A model generated the notes under the pieces. The model saw only the letters and a program-made list of their open reading frames with translations. It ran no database searches and was not told the DNA's origin. Shown here piece after piece: positions 1-9,922 of a DNA stretch of 64,000 bases (position 1 is the stretch's first letter; the number at the start of each line of letters is the position of its first letter). Source of the DNA: Nitrospira sp. (GTDB lineage: Bacteria > Nitrospirota > Nitrospiria > Nitrospirales > Nitrospiraceae); the NCBI GenBank assembly GCA_024760545.1, contig CP060501.1, positions 1,773,501 to 1,837,500 on the forward strand, in the 5' to 3' direction. The position numbers and the translations under genes are program-made.

Positions 1-540
1 CCCACCCAAGGTGTCGACATCCGCCAGCCCCGGCACCGACCGCAACATGGGCCGGACCACCCAGTCTTGAAGCGTGCGCAAATCCCGGAGATCGCGCGAT
101 GGCCCTTCCACGAGATACATGAATACTTCGCTGAGGCCCGTACTCACCGGGCCGAGCATCGGGTCAGCTCCTCGCGGGAGCTTGGATCGCGCCTGGAGCA
201 GCCGCTCCAGAATGAGCTGCCGGGCGAAATAGATGTCGACCGCATCATCGAATACGACCGTAATCACCGAGAGCCCGAAGCGCGAGACCGACCGCAACTC
301 TGTCTTGCCTGGGAGGTTGGTCAATTCGATTTCGAGCGGAAAGGTCACGAGTCGCTCGATCTCCGGGGGGGCAAGCGCAGGGATACGGGTGATGACTTGG
401 ACTTGGACAGGCGTGACGTCCGGAAACGCATCGATGGGCAAACGGCTGAACGAGGCAACGCCAGCCAGGATCAACGCCGCAACCGCAAGAAGCACGATCA
501 GTCGCTGTTCCAGCGAGATTCGGATCAGCCGTTCCATCAT
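1..540 (-). CDS. cusA: CusA/CzcA-type heavy-metal RND efflux pump, N-terminal part
   Basis: Inner-membrane proton-driven pump of the HME-RND family, exporting Cu(I)/Ag(I) or divalent cations through a tripartite complex. About 180 residues are visible and the frame runs open off the left edge. The start reads MMERLIRISLEQ, followed by a first membrane segment (about residues 12-30), then the family stretches PIDAFPDVTPVQVQV, FPLEIEL and SRFGLSVITVVF. The start codon overlaps the cusB stop as ATGA, so the genes are translationally coupled. Metal specificity needs the transmembrane methionine or acidic residues that lie outside the window. Copper is inferred only from the neighbouring copper genes. 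Confidence 0.93.
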   Translation of the reverse strand, partial: MMERLIRISLEQRLIVLLAVAALILAGVASFSRLPIDAFPDVTPVQVQVITRIPALAPPEIERLVTFPLEIELTNLPGKTELRSVSRFGLSVITVVFDDAVDIYFARQLILERLLQARSKLPRGADPMLGPVSTGLSEVFMYLVEGPSRDLRDLRTLQDWVVRPMLRSVPGLADVDTLGG

Positions 541-1757
541 AGCGGGCCTCCCACCTGGATTTGCTCGCGGAGGGCCTCGGACTTCAGGGCATAGCTTCCC
601 TGAGTCACCACCTCGTCACCTTCCGTCACACCGCTCTTGACTTCGATATGATGTTGCGAAGACTCTCCGACCTTTACTTCGCGCAATTCGAACCGGCGGG
701 GGCCTTGCACGACAAACACCACCGTCCGGCTGCCGACCTGCTGGACGGCCGCATGGGGCAGGGCCAAGACCGATTGGTCCGGCGTGAGCAACGTCACGTC
801 GGCGAACATTTCCGGACGCAGGCGTCGGTCCGGGTTGGGAATATCCGAACGCGCCATGACCGTGCGAGTCGCCGGATCGACCATGGCGCCCACATAACTA
901 ATGGCGCCGTGAAAGACGGCATCGGGATAGGCCGCCACACGCACCTCCACGCCAAGTCCGGTCTGCAATCGCCCGGCCTGTTGTTCCGGAAAATCCGCGC
1001 GGACCCATACGGTCGAGAGGTCCGCAACGGCGAACAGCATCTTATTGGGATCGACAACTTCTCCGACCGTCGCATTCCGTTCGACCACTTCACCGGAGAA
1101 CGGCGCTCGCAGAAATACTTGCGCGACCTCGGCATGCGGCAATTTCTCAGTCCCCAGCCGCTCAATCTCCCGCTCCGTCATGCCAAGAAGATGCAGTTTC
1201 TCTTCGGCTTCGTAGAGATCGGCTTTGGCGTTTTCGGAGTCGGCCTCGCGCCGTTGATACTCACCGGCCCCGATGGCACCTCGATCTAAGAGAGCACGAG
1301 CGCGCTCGAGCGCCTTTTCCGTCACCCGCACCGCCGTTCTGGTCTTACGATATTCCAATTGCGCCTCTCCGAACGCGGGGCTATCGAGCAGGAGCAGACG
1401 GTCGCCGGATTTCACTCGATCGCCCAGGTTGGCATACACGGCCACGATCCGCCCTGGGACACGGGCACTGAGATGGGCAAGCCGATTTTCGTTGGGGAGA
1501 ATCTTTCCCGCTTGTGCCTTCAAGGACGTCCGGATGGAATGGACTCCCACTCGCTCCGTCTGAAGCTCTGTCAGCGTCGAACTCCCTTCCTGCAATTCGA
1601 TCACACCGGACTGAGCCGATGGCTTGGCCGGTGAAGCAGCCGGCTTCACGGCTTCCTCTTGTTTGGACTGACAAGCCGCTAGCGCGATCGCCATCATCAC
1701 GATCGCGACCAGGTGTCGCAGAGCCTCGGATGAGAAGAGCCCCTGACTATGCGTCAT
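537..1757 (-). CDS. cusB: CusB-type periplasmic adaptor (membrane fusion) lipoprotein
   Basis: Adaptor that joins the RND pump to the outer-membrane channel. It has 406 residues. A signal peptide ends in a lipobox (LAAC, Cys29), so it should be anchored in the inner membrane. The barrel-sandwich half-motif ARVPGRIVAVYANLGDRV lies near residues 90-115, an alpha-hairpin follows (about 130-190), and a second lipoyl half and beta-barrel contain FLRAPFSGEVVERN. There is no fused CusF domain and no long His-rich N-terminus of CzcB type. It overlaps cusC upstream and cusA downstream by four bases, giving the order cusCBA. Confidence 0.93.
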   Translation of the reverse strand: MTHSQGLFSSEALRHLVAIVMMAIALAACQSKQEEAVKPAASPAKPSAQSGVIELQEGSSTLTELQTERVGVHSIRTSLKAQAGKILPNENRLAHLSARVPGRIVAVYANLGDRVKSGDRLLLLDSPAFGEAQLEYRKTRTAVRVTEKALERARALLDRGAIGAGEYQRREADSENAKADLYEAEEKLHLLGMTEREIERLGTEKLPHAEVAQVFLRAPFSGEVVERNATVGEVVDPNKMLFAVADLSTVWVRADFPEQQAGRLQTGLGVEVRVAAYPDAVFHGAISYVGAMVDPATRTVMARSDIPNPDRRLRPEMFADVTLLTPDQSVLALPHAAVQQVGSRTVVFVVQGPRRFELREVKVGESSQHHIEVKSGVTEGDEVVTQGSYALKSEALREQIQVGGPL

Positions 1758-3007
1758 GGCAATCCTCCTACCGCCTGTTCCAGCTTTGCCAATGCGAGAG
1801 AGTAAGAGGCTCTGGCCTGGGCAAACTCAAGGAGCGTCTGGCGGTGGACGCGCTGTGCATCGATCACTTCGAGCAGGCTCGCTACGCCGTTCCGAAAACT
1901 GAATTGCGCGATGTCGAGGGCCTCTTTCGCTTGATAGAGAAGCCCCTTTTCAAAGACCTGGATTTGCCGCTGAGCAGTCTGCATCTCCTGGAAAGATTGG
2001 GTCACTGCCTGTTCCAACTCATACTGGATTCGGGTACGTTCAGCTTGCGCACGATGGTGCATTCCCATGGCTGTACCGATTTCTCCTTGTCGCCGATACC
2101 AAATGGGGACCGGCACACTCAGTCCCGCCATGACGGATTCATCACCGGCTTCCCGATGGTACTGCCCGATCACCGACACGTTTGGCATGCGCGCCGCGCG
2201 TTCCTGCTCCAGTGCAAATTGGGCCTGCTCCACCGCTTTCTCCTGTCGGCGAAGCGTGGGATGGCGAGCCATGGCCTGCTCCATCAAGATGCGGAGATTG
2301 AGATCCGACCTCGGCACCTCAAACTCCCCTTGAACGACAAATTGCTCCCCGAGCGCCTTTCCCGAGATCTTGTTGAGATTGGCACGTGAAACCAGCAACG
2401 TGTTTTCCGCTCGCGCCAGATCCTTATCGGCCTTTTGCAGTTCCACCGTCGCTTTGACGAGCTCGAATTTCGGCGATTCCTTCGTCTCAACCCGGACCCG
2501 AATGAGCTCGACAAATTCCTCGACGGTCCTGAGATTCTCTTTGGCCAACTGCACATCTTGCTGGGCAAACAGCAATTGATAGAATGCGGCCTTGACCTCC
2601 GCCGAGACGGCCACTTTGGCCTCTTCTATTCCGGCGAGCGCGCCGGAGAGTCCTGCATCAGCGGCTCGTTGCCGAGCCATCCGCTTTCCCGGCCATTCCA
2701 GCGGCTGCTCGACCGTGATCGTCCGTTCCGCAATCGAGACGCCGGTACGCGGATCTCGAATCGAACCCCGGCCGGCCGCGCCGCTCACGGTAGGATTGAG
2801 ATACGCACCGGCCGCGATCTGTCTGCCTTGACTTTCTTCCAGCGCCGCCGCTACCCCGGTCATCGCCGGGCTGTGCTTGAGCGCGAGGGCCAGGATTTCG
2901 GACAGTGAATAGGGTGTGGGACGGGAGTCGTCCGCTCTCGCGTGGCCACTCAAGGCGTGAAGGAGGCAATAGACGACGAACGCAATGGCGATCCTATGCA
3001 GAATCAT
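1754..3007 (-). CDS. cusC: CusC/CzcC-type outer-membrane efflux channel (TolC family)
   Basis: Outer-membrane factor of the tripartite metal pump, 417 residues. An N-terminal signal peptide is visible (hydrophobic residues 5-22, followed by GHARA). Two repeated OEP halves follow, with typical long helices, for example near residues 120-200 and 290-400 (LEVIDAQRVHRQTLLEFAQA). It is the first gene of cusCBA and is separated by about 100 bp from the small His-rich gene upstream. Family and role are clear; the metal exported is inferred from context. Confidence 0.92.
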   Translation of the reverse strand: MILHRIAIAFVVYCLLHALSGHARADDSRPTPYSLSEILALALKHSPAMTGVAAALEESQGRQIAAGAYLNPTVSGAAGRGSIRDPRTGVSIAERTITVEQPLEWPGKRMARQRAADAGLSGALAGIEEAKVAVSAEVKAAFYQLLFAQQDVQLAKENLRTVEEFVELIRVRVETKESPKFELVKATVELQKADKDLARAENTLLVSRANLNKISGKALGEQFVVQGEFEVPRSDLNLRILMEQAMARHPTLRRQEKAVEQAQFALEQERAARMPNVSVIGQYHREAGDESVMAGLSVPVPIWYRRQGEIGTAMGMHHRAQAERTRIQYELEQAVTQSFQEMQTAQRQIQVFEKGLLYQAKEALDIAQFSFRNGVASLLEVIDAQRVHRQTLLEFAQARASYSLALAKLEQAVGGLP

Positions 3008-3109
3008 AGCGAGTCTCCTCGATAGACACCTGCTCCCGGTGGCTCCTGAGAGACGGATCCACCATCCGGTGTCTATAACGGCACGATGTGGTGTGAACGA
3101 GTACGGGGC

Positions 3110-3592
3110 TTAGACGAAGAGACTGGGCGGCGCACGAGAGGAAATCGCATCAACAAAAGGCATCGGCGGTAAGACGATGCCAGGACTTTTCTGCATCCGG
3201 ACATACTGCTGTGCACCTAGTGCTACGACAGTCGAAGAACCGAGAACCGGCACCCAAAATGGCTTGAGCGATTTTCGATCGGTTGAATCGCTCAGGAGCG
3301 ACAAGCTGAACTCCGTATGCCTGTCGCCTACGTGCGAGAGCTGTGCAAACTGGCCGACACCTTCCTGTGCGGATTCTTCGATTCGATCGACTTGCCGGTG
3401 GCCGTCGTACTCGCAGTCGAGGTCCGGCGACCACGCCATGTGAACCGTCCCGCCGTGGACATGTCCTTTTACTCCATGCTGATGATCCGCTTCGGGATGA
3501 ACATGGAACAAAGGCGCTGCAAGCATCCAAAGCGATGCCCAGACGAGGACAGCCACTCGACACCAAGAATATGCTCGACGCCTTGGTCGCAT
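3110..3592 (-). CDS. small secreted His-rich protein of the copper block
   Basis: I do not recognise a named family with certainty; it resembles DUF2946-like small proteins found at metal loci. It has 160 residues. An N-terminal hydrophobic stretch (about 12-30) looks like a signal peptide, then comes a histidine cluster (HVHPEADHQHGVKGHVHGG, about 30-50), a low-complexity middle and the C-terminal motif SSRAPPSLFV. The same R-A/G-P-P ending occurs in three small proteins at 26.9-30.9 kb. It lies between copB and cusC on the same strand, so a periplasmic copper-binding role is plausible. There is no clear Shine-Dalgarno site, so the start is uncertain. Confidence 0.6.
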   Translation of the reverse strand: MRPRRRAYSWCRVAVLVWASLWMLAAPLFHVHPEADHQHGVKGHVHGGTVHMAWSPDLDCEYDGHRQVDRIEESAQEGVGQFAQLSHVGDRHTEFSLSLLSDSTDRKSLKPFWVPVLGSSTVVALGAQQYVRMQKSPGIVLPPMPFVDAISSRAPPSLFV

Positions 3593-3695
3593 TTCAGATC
3601 AGCGTAGCACGAATCTCCAGGACCATCAATCGCATGCCCTCCTCGTTCCGCCCAACGCTTCAGCAGGTTTTACCTGGTGCAAGCAAGTGTGCCGG

Positions 3696-4565
3696 CTAAA
3701 ACCACATTCGCAACCCAACCACGAATCGGATCTGGCTCGGATCTCCGCCCTGTTGGCGCACCAGCGTGGCGGTCTCACCGAAGCTTCGGTCGAATGACAT
3801 GCCGATATAGGGAGCGAACTTACGACGAATTTCGTAGCGCAGGCGAATGCCGAATTCCAGATTGTTCAGCCCCGAACCGGTCGTAAATTCTTCGACCCGT
3901 TGGATAGCCAGGTTCGTTTGGAACCGACCTTGCAGAATAAGCCGTTGCGTAAGCAAAAAATCTTTGGTGTAGGAAAGGCGGGCCGAAACGGCTCCGCTCT
4001 GATCGATGAATAAAGCCGATTCAAACTCATAGTTATACGGCACCAGGCCTTGAAGGCCGATCACTCCCAGTCCACGCGCCACATTGCCGCCACGGAACGA
4101 TTGTGTTTCCATTCTACCGCCGACTTGAATGTCGTAGTTCTTCCCGATGAAGTGTCCATAGAGCAGTTGGAAATCTACGTCGTAGTCCGCTTTGAATGCG
4201 GTATCCTGCTGTCCTTCACTCTTGAACCAGAGACGGTGGTAATCCCCGCCGTACCAACCTTCGACATCCCAGCGGTAATCACTGTTACTTCCGTTTCCGC
4301 CGGTGCTCGAGCGATATTCGAGGACGTCGACGAGGGTGAACAGTCGGCGTTCCCGATCGTTCACGGGGCTAGGCCAATCCTGTCGTAGTGCATAGATTGT
4401 CTGTGGCCGGCCTTGCTCCGGTAGAGGCTCGACGATTGGAGGGTGGCCTGAGGCGGGAGCCCTGTCATCTGGTGCGGTTTCTCCCAAGGCGATTGTCACG
4501 CTAAGCGCTGCACCCAACGTGCAGACCGCCAGCGTCACACAACAGTTCCGGAGAGGCAAATTCAC
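3696..4565 (-). CDS. copB: CopB, outer-membrane copper resistance protein
   Basis: Outer-membrane beta-barrel of the CopB family that works with CopA in periplasmic copper tolerance. I place the start at a GTG 14 bases after the copA stop (reading VNLPLRNCCV), giving about 289 residues. A signal peptide follows, then DWPSPVNDRERRLFTLVDVLEYR, the WDVEGWYGGDYHRLWFKSEG stretch and a C-terminal strand ending in an aromatic residue (VVGLRMWF). An in-frame extension into copA is possible but would need overlapping reading. The Met/His-rich linker seen in many CopB proteins is missing. Confidence 0.9.
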   Translation of the reverse strand: MNLPLRNCCVTLAVCTLGAALSVTIALGETAPDDRAPASGHPPIVEPLPEQGRPQTIYALRQDWPSPVNDRERRLFTLVDVLEYRSSTGGNGSNSDYRWDVEGWYGGDYHRLWFKSEGQQDTAFKADYDVDFQLLYGHFIGKNYDIQVGGRMETQSFRGGNVARGLGVIGLQGLVPYNYEFESALFIDQSGAVSARLSYTKDFLLTQRLILQGRFQTNLAIQRVEEFTTGSGLNNLEFGIRLRYEIRRKFAPYIGMSFDRSFGETATLVRQQGGDPSQIRFVVGLRMWF

Positions 4566-4579
4566 CGGCGCATTCCCGC

Positions 4580-6409
4580 TTATGATGTAGCGACCTCGAC
4601 GATGCGAAACATACCCGCTTCCATGTGCAGGAGGAGATGGCAGTGAAAAGCCCACGGCCCAGGGGCATCGGCGCTGATCAGGACGGACAGCCGTTCAGCT
4701 GGTTTGACGACTACCGTATGTTTTCTTGGAAGATATGCGCCTGAGCCATTTTCCAGGTGCATCCACATTCCGTGCAAGTGGAGCGGATGCTCCATCATTG
4801 TGTCGTTGACGAACGTGAGCCGAAGGCGCTCGCCCGAGCGCACACGAATCGGCTCCGGCGCATCCGAATACTTTTTGCCATCGAACGACCACATGTAACG
4901 TTGCATATGGCCGGTAAGATGGATCTCGATCTCCCGCTCCGGCGCTCGTTCGTCTTGATAGGCAACGAGGCTTTTCAAGTCGGTGTAAAGCAACACGCGC
5001 CTGGAGTTCTGATCCAACCCTCTGCCCGGTTCGTGCATCCGATTTTTGGAATACTCCGCGACTGTTTGATTGCCGGTGCCATGATGATCAGGGCCGTGCT
5101 TGACCGGCGTAGTGCCCGGGATAGGGGAACTGCGCGGAAAGGCCATCTCCTTACCTGGCCTCGTATGTCTTGCCTGTCCATGCGTGAGGCCATGATCTGC
5201 TACGCTGTCATGGGACGGTGTGGTATCTGACCCCTCCATAGCATGGCCGGTGTGGCCATTGCCATGATCCGTCATCCCCATATCTTCCATAGTTCGAAGC
5301 GGACGGGTCCGCCGCTCAGGAATTTCTCCTTCCATGCCGGTCCTGGGAGCGAGGGTTCCACGAGCGTACCCGCTCCGGTCCATGGTTTCGGCAAAGATTG
5401 TATGCGCACGATCCTCATTGGGCTGGACGATGACGTCATATGTTTCTGCAGGCCCAAAGCGAAACTCCTCGACCCTGACCGGCTGGACATTCTGACCATC
5501 GGCCTGTACCACCGTCATGGTCAATCCAGGGATGCGCACATCATAAAACGTCATCGCGGCAGCATTGATGAAGCGCAACCGCACTCGCTCTCCCGGTCGA
5601 ACAATCCCGGTCCAGTTACCGGCAGGCGGCAGACCGTTCATCAGGAACGTGAAGGCGGATCCCGTCACATCGGCGAAGTCTGTTGGGTCCATCCGCATCT
5701 GGTCCCACATCAGATAGCTCTGCATGGCCGGCCACAGTCCCCAGCGCGCTGCGTCTGAGAGAAACTCCCGACCGTCACGTTTCTGGAAGTTGTAGTAGCC
5801 CGATAATTTCTTGAGGTTATTGAATATGACTTCGGATGATTCAAAGCTCCACTCCGAGAGCATCACGACATACTCCCGGTCATACTGAAACGGTTCCGGT
5901 TCGATGGGGTCTAGAATCAGCGGTGCGTACATACCTTGCAACTCTTGGCCACCGGAGTGGCTGTGATACCAGTAGGTGCCGCTTTGTTTGACGGGAAACT
6001 GATAGGTGAAGGTCGTTCCGGATTCAATGCCGCCGAAGCTGACGCCCGGCACTCCGTCCATGTGGGAAGGCAAGAGTAATCCATGCCAGTGAATCGAGGA
6101 AGTTTCCTTCAACTGATTCCTGACGCGCAGTGTTACCTCTTGCCCTTCTTTCAAACGGATGAGCGGACCTGGGATCGTCCCGTTGATCGTCATCGCCACG
6201 CCGGTCCTCCCCTCCAGCGTAACGACTGCCTCACTAATAGTGAGGTCGATAACGGATCCGCTCAGTATCGAGGCTTGTGCACCTCGCTGGGTCATAGGGA
6301 CGGGCGGGGCAGAAGCACACCCGGGGATCAACCGTAGCATTGCGACCGATAGCCCAAACTCCCCCAGACGCTTCAAAAGGAAGCGTCTCGAAATCAGTTC
6401 ATCACTCAT
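4580..6409 (-). CDS. copA: CopA-type multicopper oxidase, Tat-exported
   Basis: Periplasmic multicopper oxidase thought to oxidise Cu(I) to Cu(II) and bind copper. It has 609 residues. The N-terminus carries a twin-arginine signal (SRRFLLKRLG) followed by LIPGC, so it may also be lipidated at Cys31. Copper ligands are visible: HWHG at 107-110, HSH at 149-151, HPLHLHG at 541-547 and HCH at 589-591, with type-1 ligands Cys590, His595 and Met600. A Met/His-rich insert (about 375-440, many H, M, D and G) is probably a copper-binding loop. It sits 37 bp after the copper ATPase and just before copB. Confidence 0.95.
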   Translation of the reverse strand: MSDELISRRFLLKRLGEFGLSVAMLRLIPGCASAPPVPMTQRGAQASILSGSVIDLTISEAVVTLEGRTGVAMTINGTIPGPLIRLKEGQEVTLRVRNQLKETSSIHWHGLLLPSHMDGVPGVSFGGIESGTTFTYQFPVKQSGTYWYHSHSGGQELQGMYAPLILDPIEPEPFQYDREYVVMLSEWSFESSEVIFNNLKKLSGYYNFQKRDGREFLSDAARWGLWPAMQSYLMWDQMRMDPTDFADVTGSAFTFLMNGLPPAGNWTGIVRPGERVRLRFINAAAMTFYDVRIPGLTMTVVQADGQNVQPVRVEEFRFGPAETYDVIVQPNEDRAHTIFAETMDRSGYARGTLAPRTGMEGEIPERRTRPLRTMEDMGMTDHGNGHTGHAMEGSDTTPSHDSVADHGLTHGQARHTRPGKEMAFPRSSPIPGTTPVKHGPDHHGTGNQTVAEYSKNRMHEPGRGLDQNSRRVLLYTDLKSLVAYQDERAPEREIEIHLTGHMQRYMWSFDGKKYSDAPEPIRVRSGERLRLTFVNDTMMEHPLHLHGMWMHLENGSGAYLPRKHTVVVKPAERLSVLISADAPGPWAFHCHLLLHMEAGMFRIVEVATS

Positions 6410-6446
6410 CGCCGTAATCCAGGAGAGCCCTACACTTAGGAGAATG

Positions 6447-9179
6447 CTATAAGGCCAGCTTACGCAGACGGAGCGCGTTCGCGATGACCGACACGGAACT
6501 GAACGTCATTGCGGCGCTTGCGATCATTGGGCTCAAGAGAACCCCAACGAACGGATAGAGTATGCCGGCGGCAACGGGTACACCGAGCATATTGTAGATG
6601 AACGCAAAGAAGAGATTCTGCCGGATGTTCTGCATCGTCCCCCGGCTCAACCGGCGCGCGCGTGCGATGGCTCGGAGGTCTCCCTTGACCAGGGTAACCC
6701 CCGCGCTTTCCATTGCAACGTCAGCTCCCGTCCCCATGGCGATGCCGACCTGCGCCTGTGCCAAGGCCGGCGCATCGTTGATCCCGTCGCCTGCCATGGC
6801 CACGACGTGACCTTCCGATTGGAGCCGCTTGATGACCGCCGCCTTTTGCTCGGGCAAGACTTCGGCCTGTACCTCGTCGATCTGGAGCCGACGCGCCACC
6901 GCCTCCGCGGTTGTTCGGTTGTCGCCGGTCAGCATCACGAGCCGCAGCCCTTCGCGATGCAACAAAGCGATCGCCTCCGGTGTGGATGACTTGACTGGAT
7001 CAGCCACGCCCAACATCCCTGCCGGTTTCCCGTCGATTGCGGTGAACATCACCGTCTGGCCCTCCCGCCTGAGCGGTTCAGCCTGGGCCAATAGCGACTC
7101 AGTCTCGACGTTCAATTCGTTGAGAAACTGCACCGTGCCCACGGCGACCCTATGATCCTCTACCGTACCCGTAACTCCTTTTCCGGTAACTGAACGAAAA
7201 TCCTGCGCCTTGGCCGGAACAACACCCTTCTCCCGAGCACCGGACACGATGGCCGCCGCCAAGGGATGCTCGCTGCTTTGCTCCAACCCGGCCGCGAGCC
7301 GAAGAAGATCGGCCTCAGTGAAACCAGGCGCCGGAGCGACAGTCAATAAGCGCGGTTTACCTTCCGTCAACGTGCCGGTCTTATCCACAACCAGCACGTC
7401 CACCTTCGCCAAGGTTTCCAGTGCCTCCGCGTTACGGATCAGCACACCGGCCGTTGCGCCGCGGCCTGTTCCCACCATGATCGACATGGGCGTCGCGAGT
7501 CCCAAGGCACAGGGGCAGGCGATGATCAAGACGGCGACCGCGTTGAGCAGGGCATACGCCATGCGAGGTTCCGGACCATAGAGGGCCCAGACGAGAAACG
7601 TGATGGCAGCGACCAAAATCACAATCGGCACGAAATACGCGGCCACGACATCGGCCAACCGTTGAATCGGAGCCCGCGTGCGCTGTGCCTCACTGACCAT
7701 ACGGACGATTTGCGATAGCAGCGTCTCCCGACCGATTCGCTCCGCCCGCATCACGAAGCTGCCTGTTCCATTGACCGTCGCCCCGACGACTTTGTGGCCG
7801 GGCTGCTTCTCCACGGGAAGCGATTCACCGGTGACCATGGATTCGTCTACGGCACTGGTCCCTTCTATGACCACGCCATCCACGGGAATTTTTTCGCCAG
7901 GCCGGACTCGTAACCAATCACCGATCTGCACTTGCTCCAAGGGAATGTCGTCTTCACGGCTATCGGAGCGGACCACTCGAGCTGTTTTCGGTGCGAGCCC
8001 CAACAGCGCCTTGAGCGCACTGCTGGTTCGGCTGCGGGCACGTAGTTCCAACACCTGCCCCAATAGAACCAGGGCTACGATGGCGACCGCCGGCTCGAAA
8101 TAGACGGCAAGCTCCCCGCCATGGACGCGGAATGAGTCGGGGAACAGTCCAGGCACCAGCGTGGCGGCAACGCTGTACACATAGGCGGCACCGGTGCCGA
8201 GACCGATCAGTGTAAACATGTTGAGGTGGCGATTGACGATCGAGGCCCATGCGCGCTCGAACAACGGCCAACCGGTCCAGAGCACAACCGGAGTGGCCAG
8301 CACGAACTGGAACCAGACCAAGGCCCTACTCGAAGCAAGTTGTTGCAACGGATGGCCCGGCAACATGTCGGAAATCATCAGCGCGAGAATGGGTGAGCCC
8401 AGGATCACGCTCTGCCAAAACCGGCGGCTCATGTCGACCAGTTCAGGATTAACCTCCTCTGCGACCACCGTGCGCGACTCCAACGCCATCCCGCAGATCG
8501 GACAGTTGCCGGGCTCGGCTTGCACAATCTCCGGATGCATGGGGCACGTATATTCGGTTCTGGTTGGCCGAACGGTTACGTCGGCCGGCTCCAGCGCCAT
8601 CCCGCATATGGGACAGGCACCTGGCTTGGTTTCCAAAACCTCGGGGTCCATTGGACAGACGTACTTGGCGCCGGCCTCGGCCTTAATGGGCACCGGCTTT
8701 GGAATTCGCTGTTCGGGAGGAGTGAGGTAATACTCAGGATCGGTTTTGAACTTTTCGAGACATCTGGTCGCGCAGAAGTAGTACTTCTTGCCGTGATACT
8801 CATATGAGCCTGCCGCCGAAGCCGGCTGAACCGTCATCCCGCACACGGGATCGATTTCACCCTGCGGAGCCTGACTCATCATGGGAAGCGATTTCCGCGG
8901 AGTGGGCGTCGTGATCAGATTCAGCGGTTTTTTGCTGAGCGCTGCTTCGGGATCTGCACGGAATCGTTCCAAGCAAGACACGGCACAGAAATAATAGGTC
9001 GTCCCCTTATACTCATAGCGGCCTGCCGCCGTGGCCGGATCGACCCTCATTCCGCAGATCGGGTCGATCTCAGACGCCGCGCGATCGTGCCCAGGCGCAT
9101 GGGGTCTTAAGATATGCTCGCTCATGCGGTTGCCTTTTGCATGCGTCGTTCCGCAACAGCCGCTCGATGGTCCAATCAT
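6447..9179 (-). CDS. copB/copA-type ATPase: Copper-translocating P1B-type ATPase with two YHS and two CPM-type metal-binding domains
   Basis: ATP-driven inner-membrane copper exporter of about 910 residues. I chose the ATG preceded by AAGGAG with eight bases of spacing; an upstream in-frame ATG would add six residues. Order of domains: YHS (about 38-82, DPICGM...YFC..SC), second YHS (about 108-152), two short CPM(D/H)PE...CPICGM domains (about 173-197 and 209-234), then the membrane and catalytic core with [16 protein letters not shown], the HP-containing [10 protein letters not shown] and [10 protein letters not shown]. The cytosolic tail is short. It lies downstream of the ECF sigma gene and upstream of copA. 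The tandem of four metal-binding modules is unusually elaborate. Confidence 0.95.
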   Translation of the reverse strand: MIGPSSGCCGTTHAKGNRMSEHILRPHAPGHDRAASEIDPICGMRVDPATAAGRYEYKGTTYYFCAVSCLERFRADPEAALSKKPLNLITTPTPRKSLPMMSQAPQGEIDPVCGMTVQPASAAGSYEYHGKKYYFCATRCLEKFKTDPEYYLTPPEQRIPKPVPIKAEAGAKYVCPMDPEVLETKPGACPICGMALEPADVTVRPTRTEYTCPMHPEIVQAEPGNCPICGMALESRTVVAEEVNPELVDMSRRFWQSVILGSPILALMISDMLPGHPLQQLASSRALVWFQFVLATPVVLWTGWPLFERAWASIVNRHLNMFTLIGLGTGAAYVYSVAATLVPGLFPDSFRVHGGELAVYFEPAVAIVALVLLGQVLELRARSRTSSALKALLGLAPKTARVVRSDSREDDIPLEQVQIGDWLRVRPGEKIPVDGVVIEGTSAVDESMVTGESLPVEKQPGHKVVGATVNGTGSFVMRAERIGRETLLSQIVRMVSEAQRTRAPIQRLADVVAAYFVPIVILVAAITFLVWALYGPEPRMAYALLNAVAVLIIACPCALGLATPMSIMVGTGRGATAGVLIRNAEALETLAKVDVLVVDKTGTLTEGKPRLLTVAPAPGFTEADLLRLAAGLEQSSEHPLAAAIVSGAREKGVVPAKAQDFRSVTGKGVTGTVEDHRVAVGTVQFLNELNVETESLLAQAEPLRREGQTVMFTAIDGKPAGMLGVADPVKSSTPEAIALLHREGLRLVMLTGDNRTTAEAVARRLQIDEVQAEVLPEQKAAVIKRLQSEGHVVAMAGDGINDAPALAQAQVGIAMGTGADVAMESAGVTLVKGDLRAIARARRLSRGTMQNIRQNLFFAFIYNMLGVPVAAGILYPFVGVLLSPMIASAAMTFSSVSVIANALRLRKLAL

Positions 9180-9238
9180 GTGTCCGACTCCTTTCATCTT
9201 ATCCGGTATGGTCCCGTAATGTCCCGTTCAGAATGACA

Positions 9239-9264
9239 GACGGAGACGGCACCGAAATATTACA
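9239..9264 (-). promoter_or_regulatory. candidate ECF-type promoter for the copper ATPase operon
   Basis: On the minus strand TGTAAT is followed after 16 bases by CGTC, about 60 bases before the ATPase start. This spacing and the CGTC element resemble ECF sigma promoters, and a Cys-rich ECF sigma gene lies immediately upstream. Found by eye only, with no second perfect copy before the other copper genes. Confidence 0.25.
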
Positions 9265-9341
9265 GCGGGATCAAGAGATGGGAATAACGCTTTGAAAAAG
9301 TGCGGGAAGTCAGGTGGAGGATATAGAAAGAGACTGGATGA

Positions 9342-9908
9342 CTAGCCGCAGACGCAGTTCAGGCAGCCATGCCGACTGCAGATGCCGCAAGCATCCTCGA
9401 GAGAGGTACGCAGCGCTTGGCGTGCCCTGTGCAAACGAACCGTGAGATTGTTCCGCGATATCTTTAACTCCTTTGCGACACGTGCCGGCGATTCGCCATC
9501 GAGATCGATGCGTTTGATCAGCTCTGCATAGTTCCCACGAAGACTCGGAAGGAGACCGTGAAGACAGGCACAAGCGGTTGCCTTGACTTCATCCGGTGGC
9601 GGTTCCCGATGAGTGCCCAGAACGATCGATTCCTGCAGTAGGGCCTGGTTACGGCGAACCTCAGCTCCCTGGGCACGATAGTAATCGACGATCGTGTGGC
9701 GAAGGATGCGGTAGAACCAGGCCAGCACACTTTCCTCGTTGTGTAATGAGCGGTAATGCTCGACGGCTCGGGTGAGACTTTGCTGGAGGATATCTTCCGC
9801 GACACCTTGATCGCCGACTCGACTCCGGACAAACTGCTTGAAAGCCGACTCGTGCTCAAGCAGTCGCTCAATGACTCCGCTCTTTCTTGCCTCATCCATC
9901 GCAATCAC
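9342..9908 (-). CDS. ECF sigma factor with C-terminal cysteine-rich domain (CorE-like)
   Basis: Alternative sigma factor of 188 residues. Region 2 is seen near residues 15-75 (ESAFKQFVRSRV, WFYRILRHTIVDYYRA), and region 4 near 115-165 (GESPARVAKELKISRNNLTVRLHRARQALR). The last 15 residues form a cysteine cluster: Cys174, 177, 182, 185 and 187, with His180. Sigma factors of the ECF44/CorE group use such a tail to sense copper directly, without an anti-sigma factor. No anti-sigma gene is adjacent here. The start is GTG at 9908 or ATG at 9899. It lies 14 bases after the DsbA-like gene and upstream of the copper ATPase, so it probably controls the copper block. Confidence 0.88.
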   Translation of the reverse strand: MIAMDEARKSGVIERLLEHESAFKQFVRSRVGDQGVAEDILQQSLTRAVEHYRSLHNEESVLAWFYRILRHTIVDYYRAQGAEVRRNQALLQESIVLGTHREPPPDEVKATACACLHGLLPSLRGNYAELIKRIDLDGESPARVAKELKISRNNLTVRLHRARQALRTSLEDACGICSRHGCLNCVCG

Positions 9909-9922
9909 AATTCACCACCACA

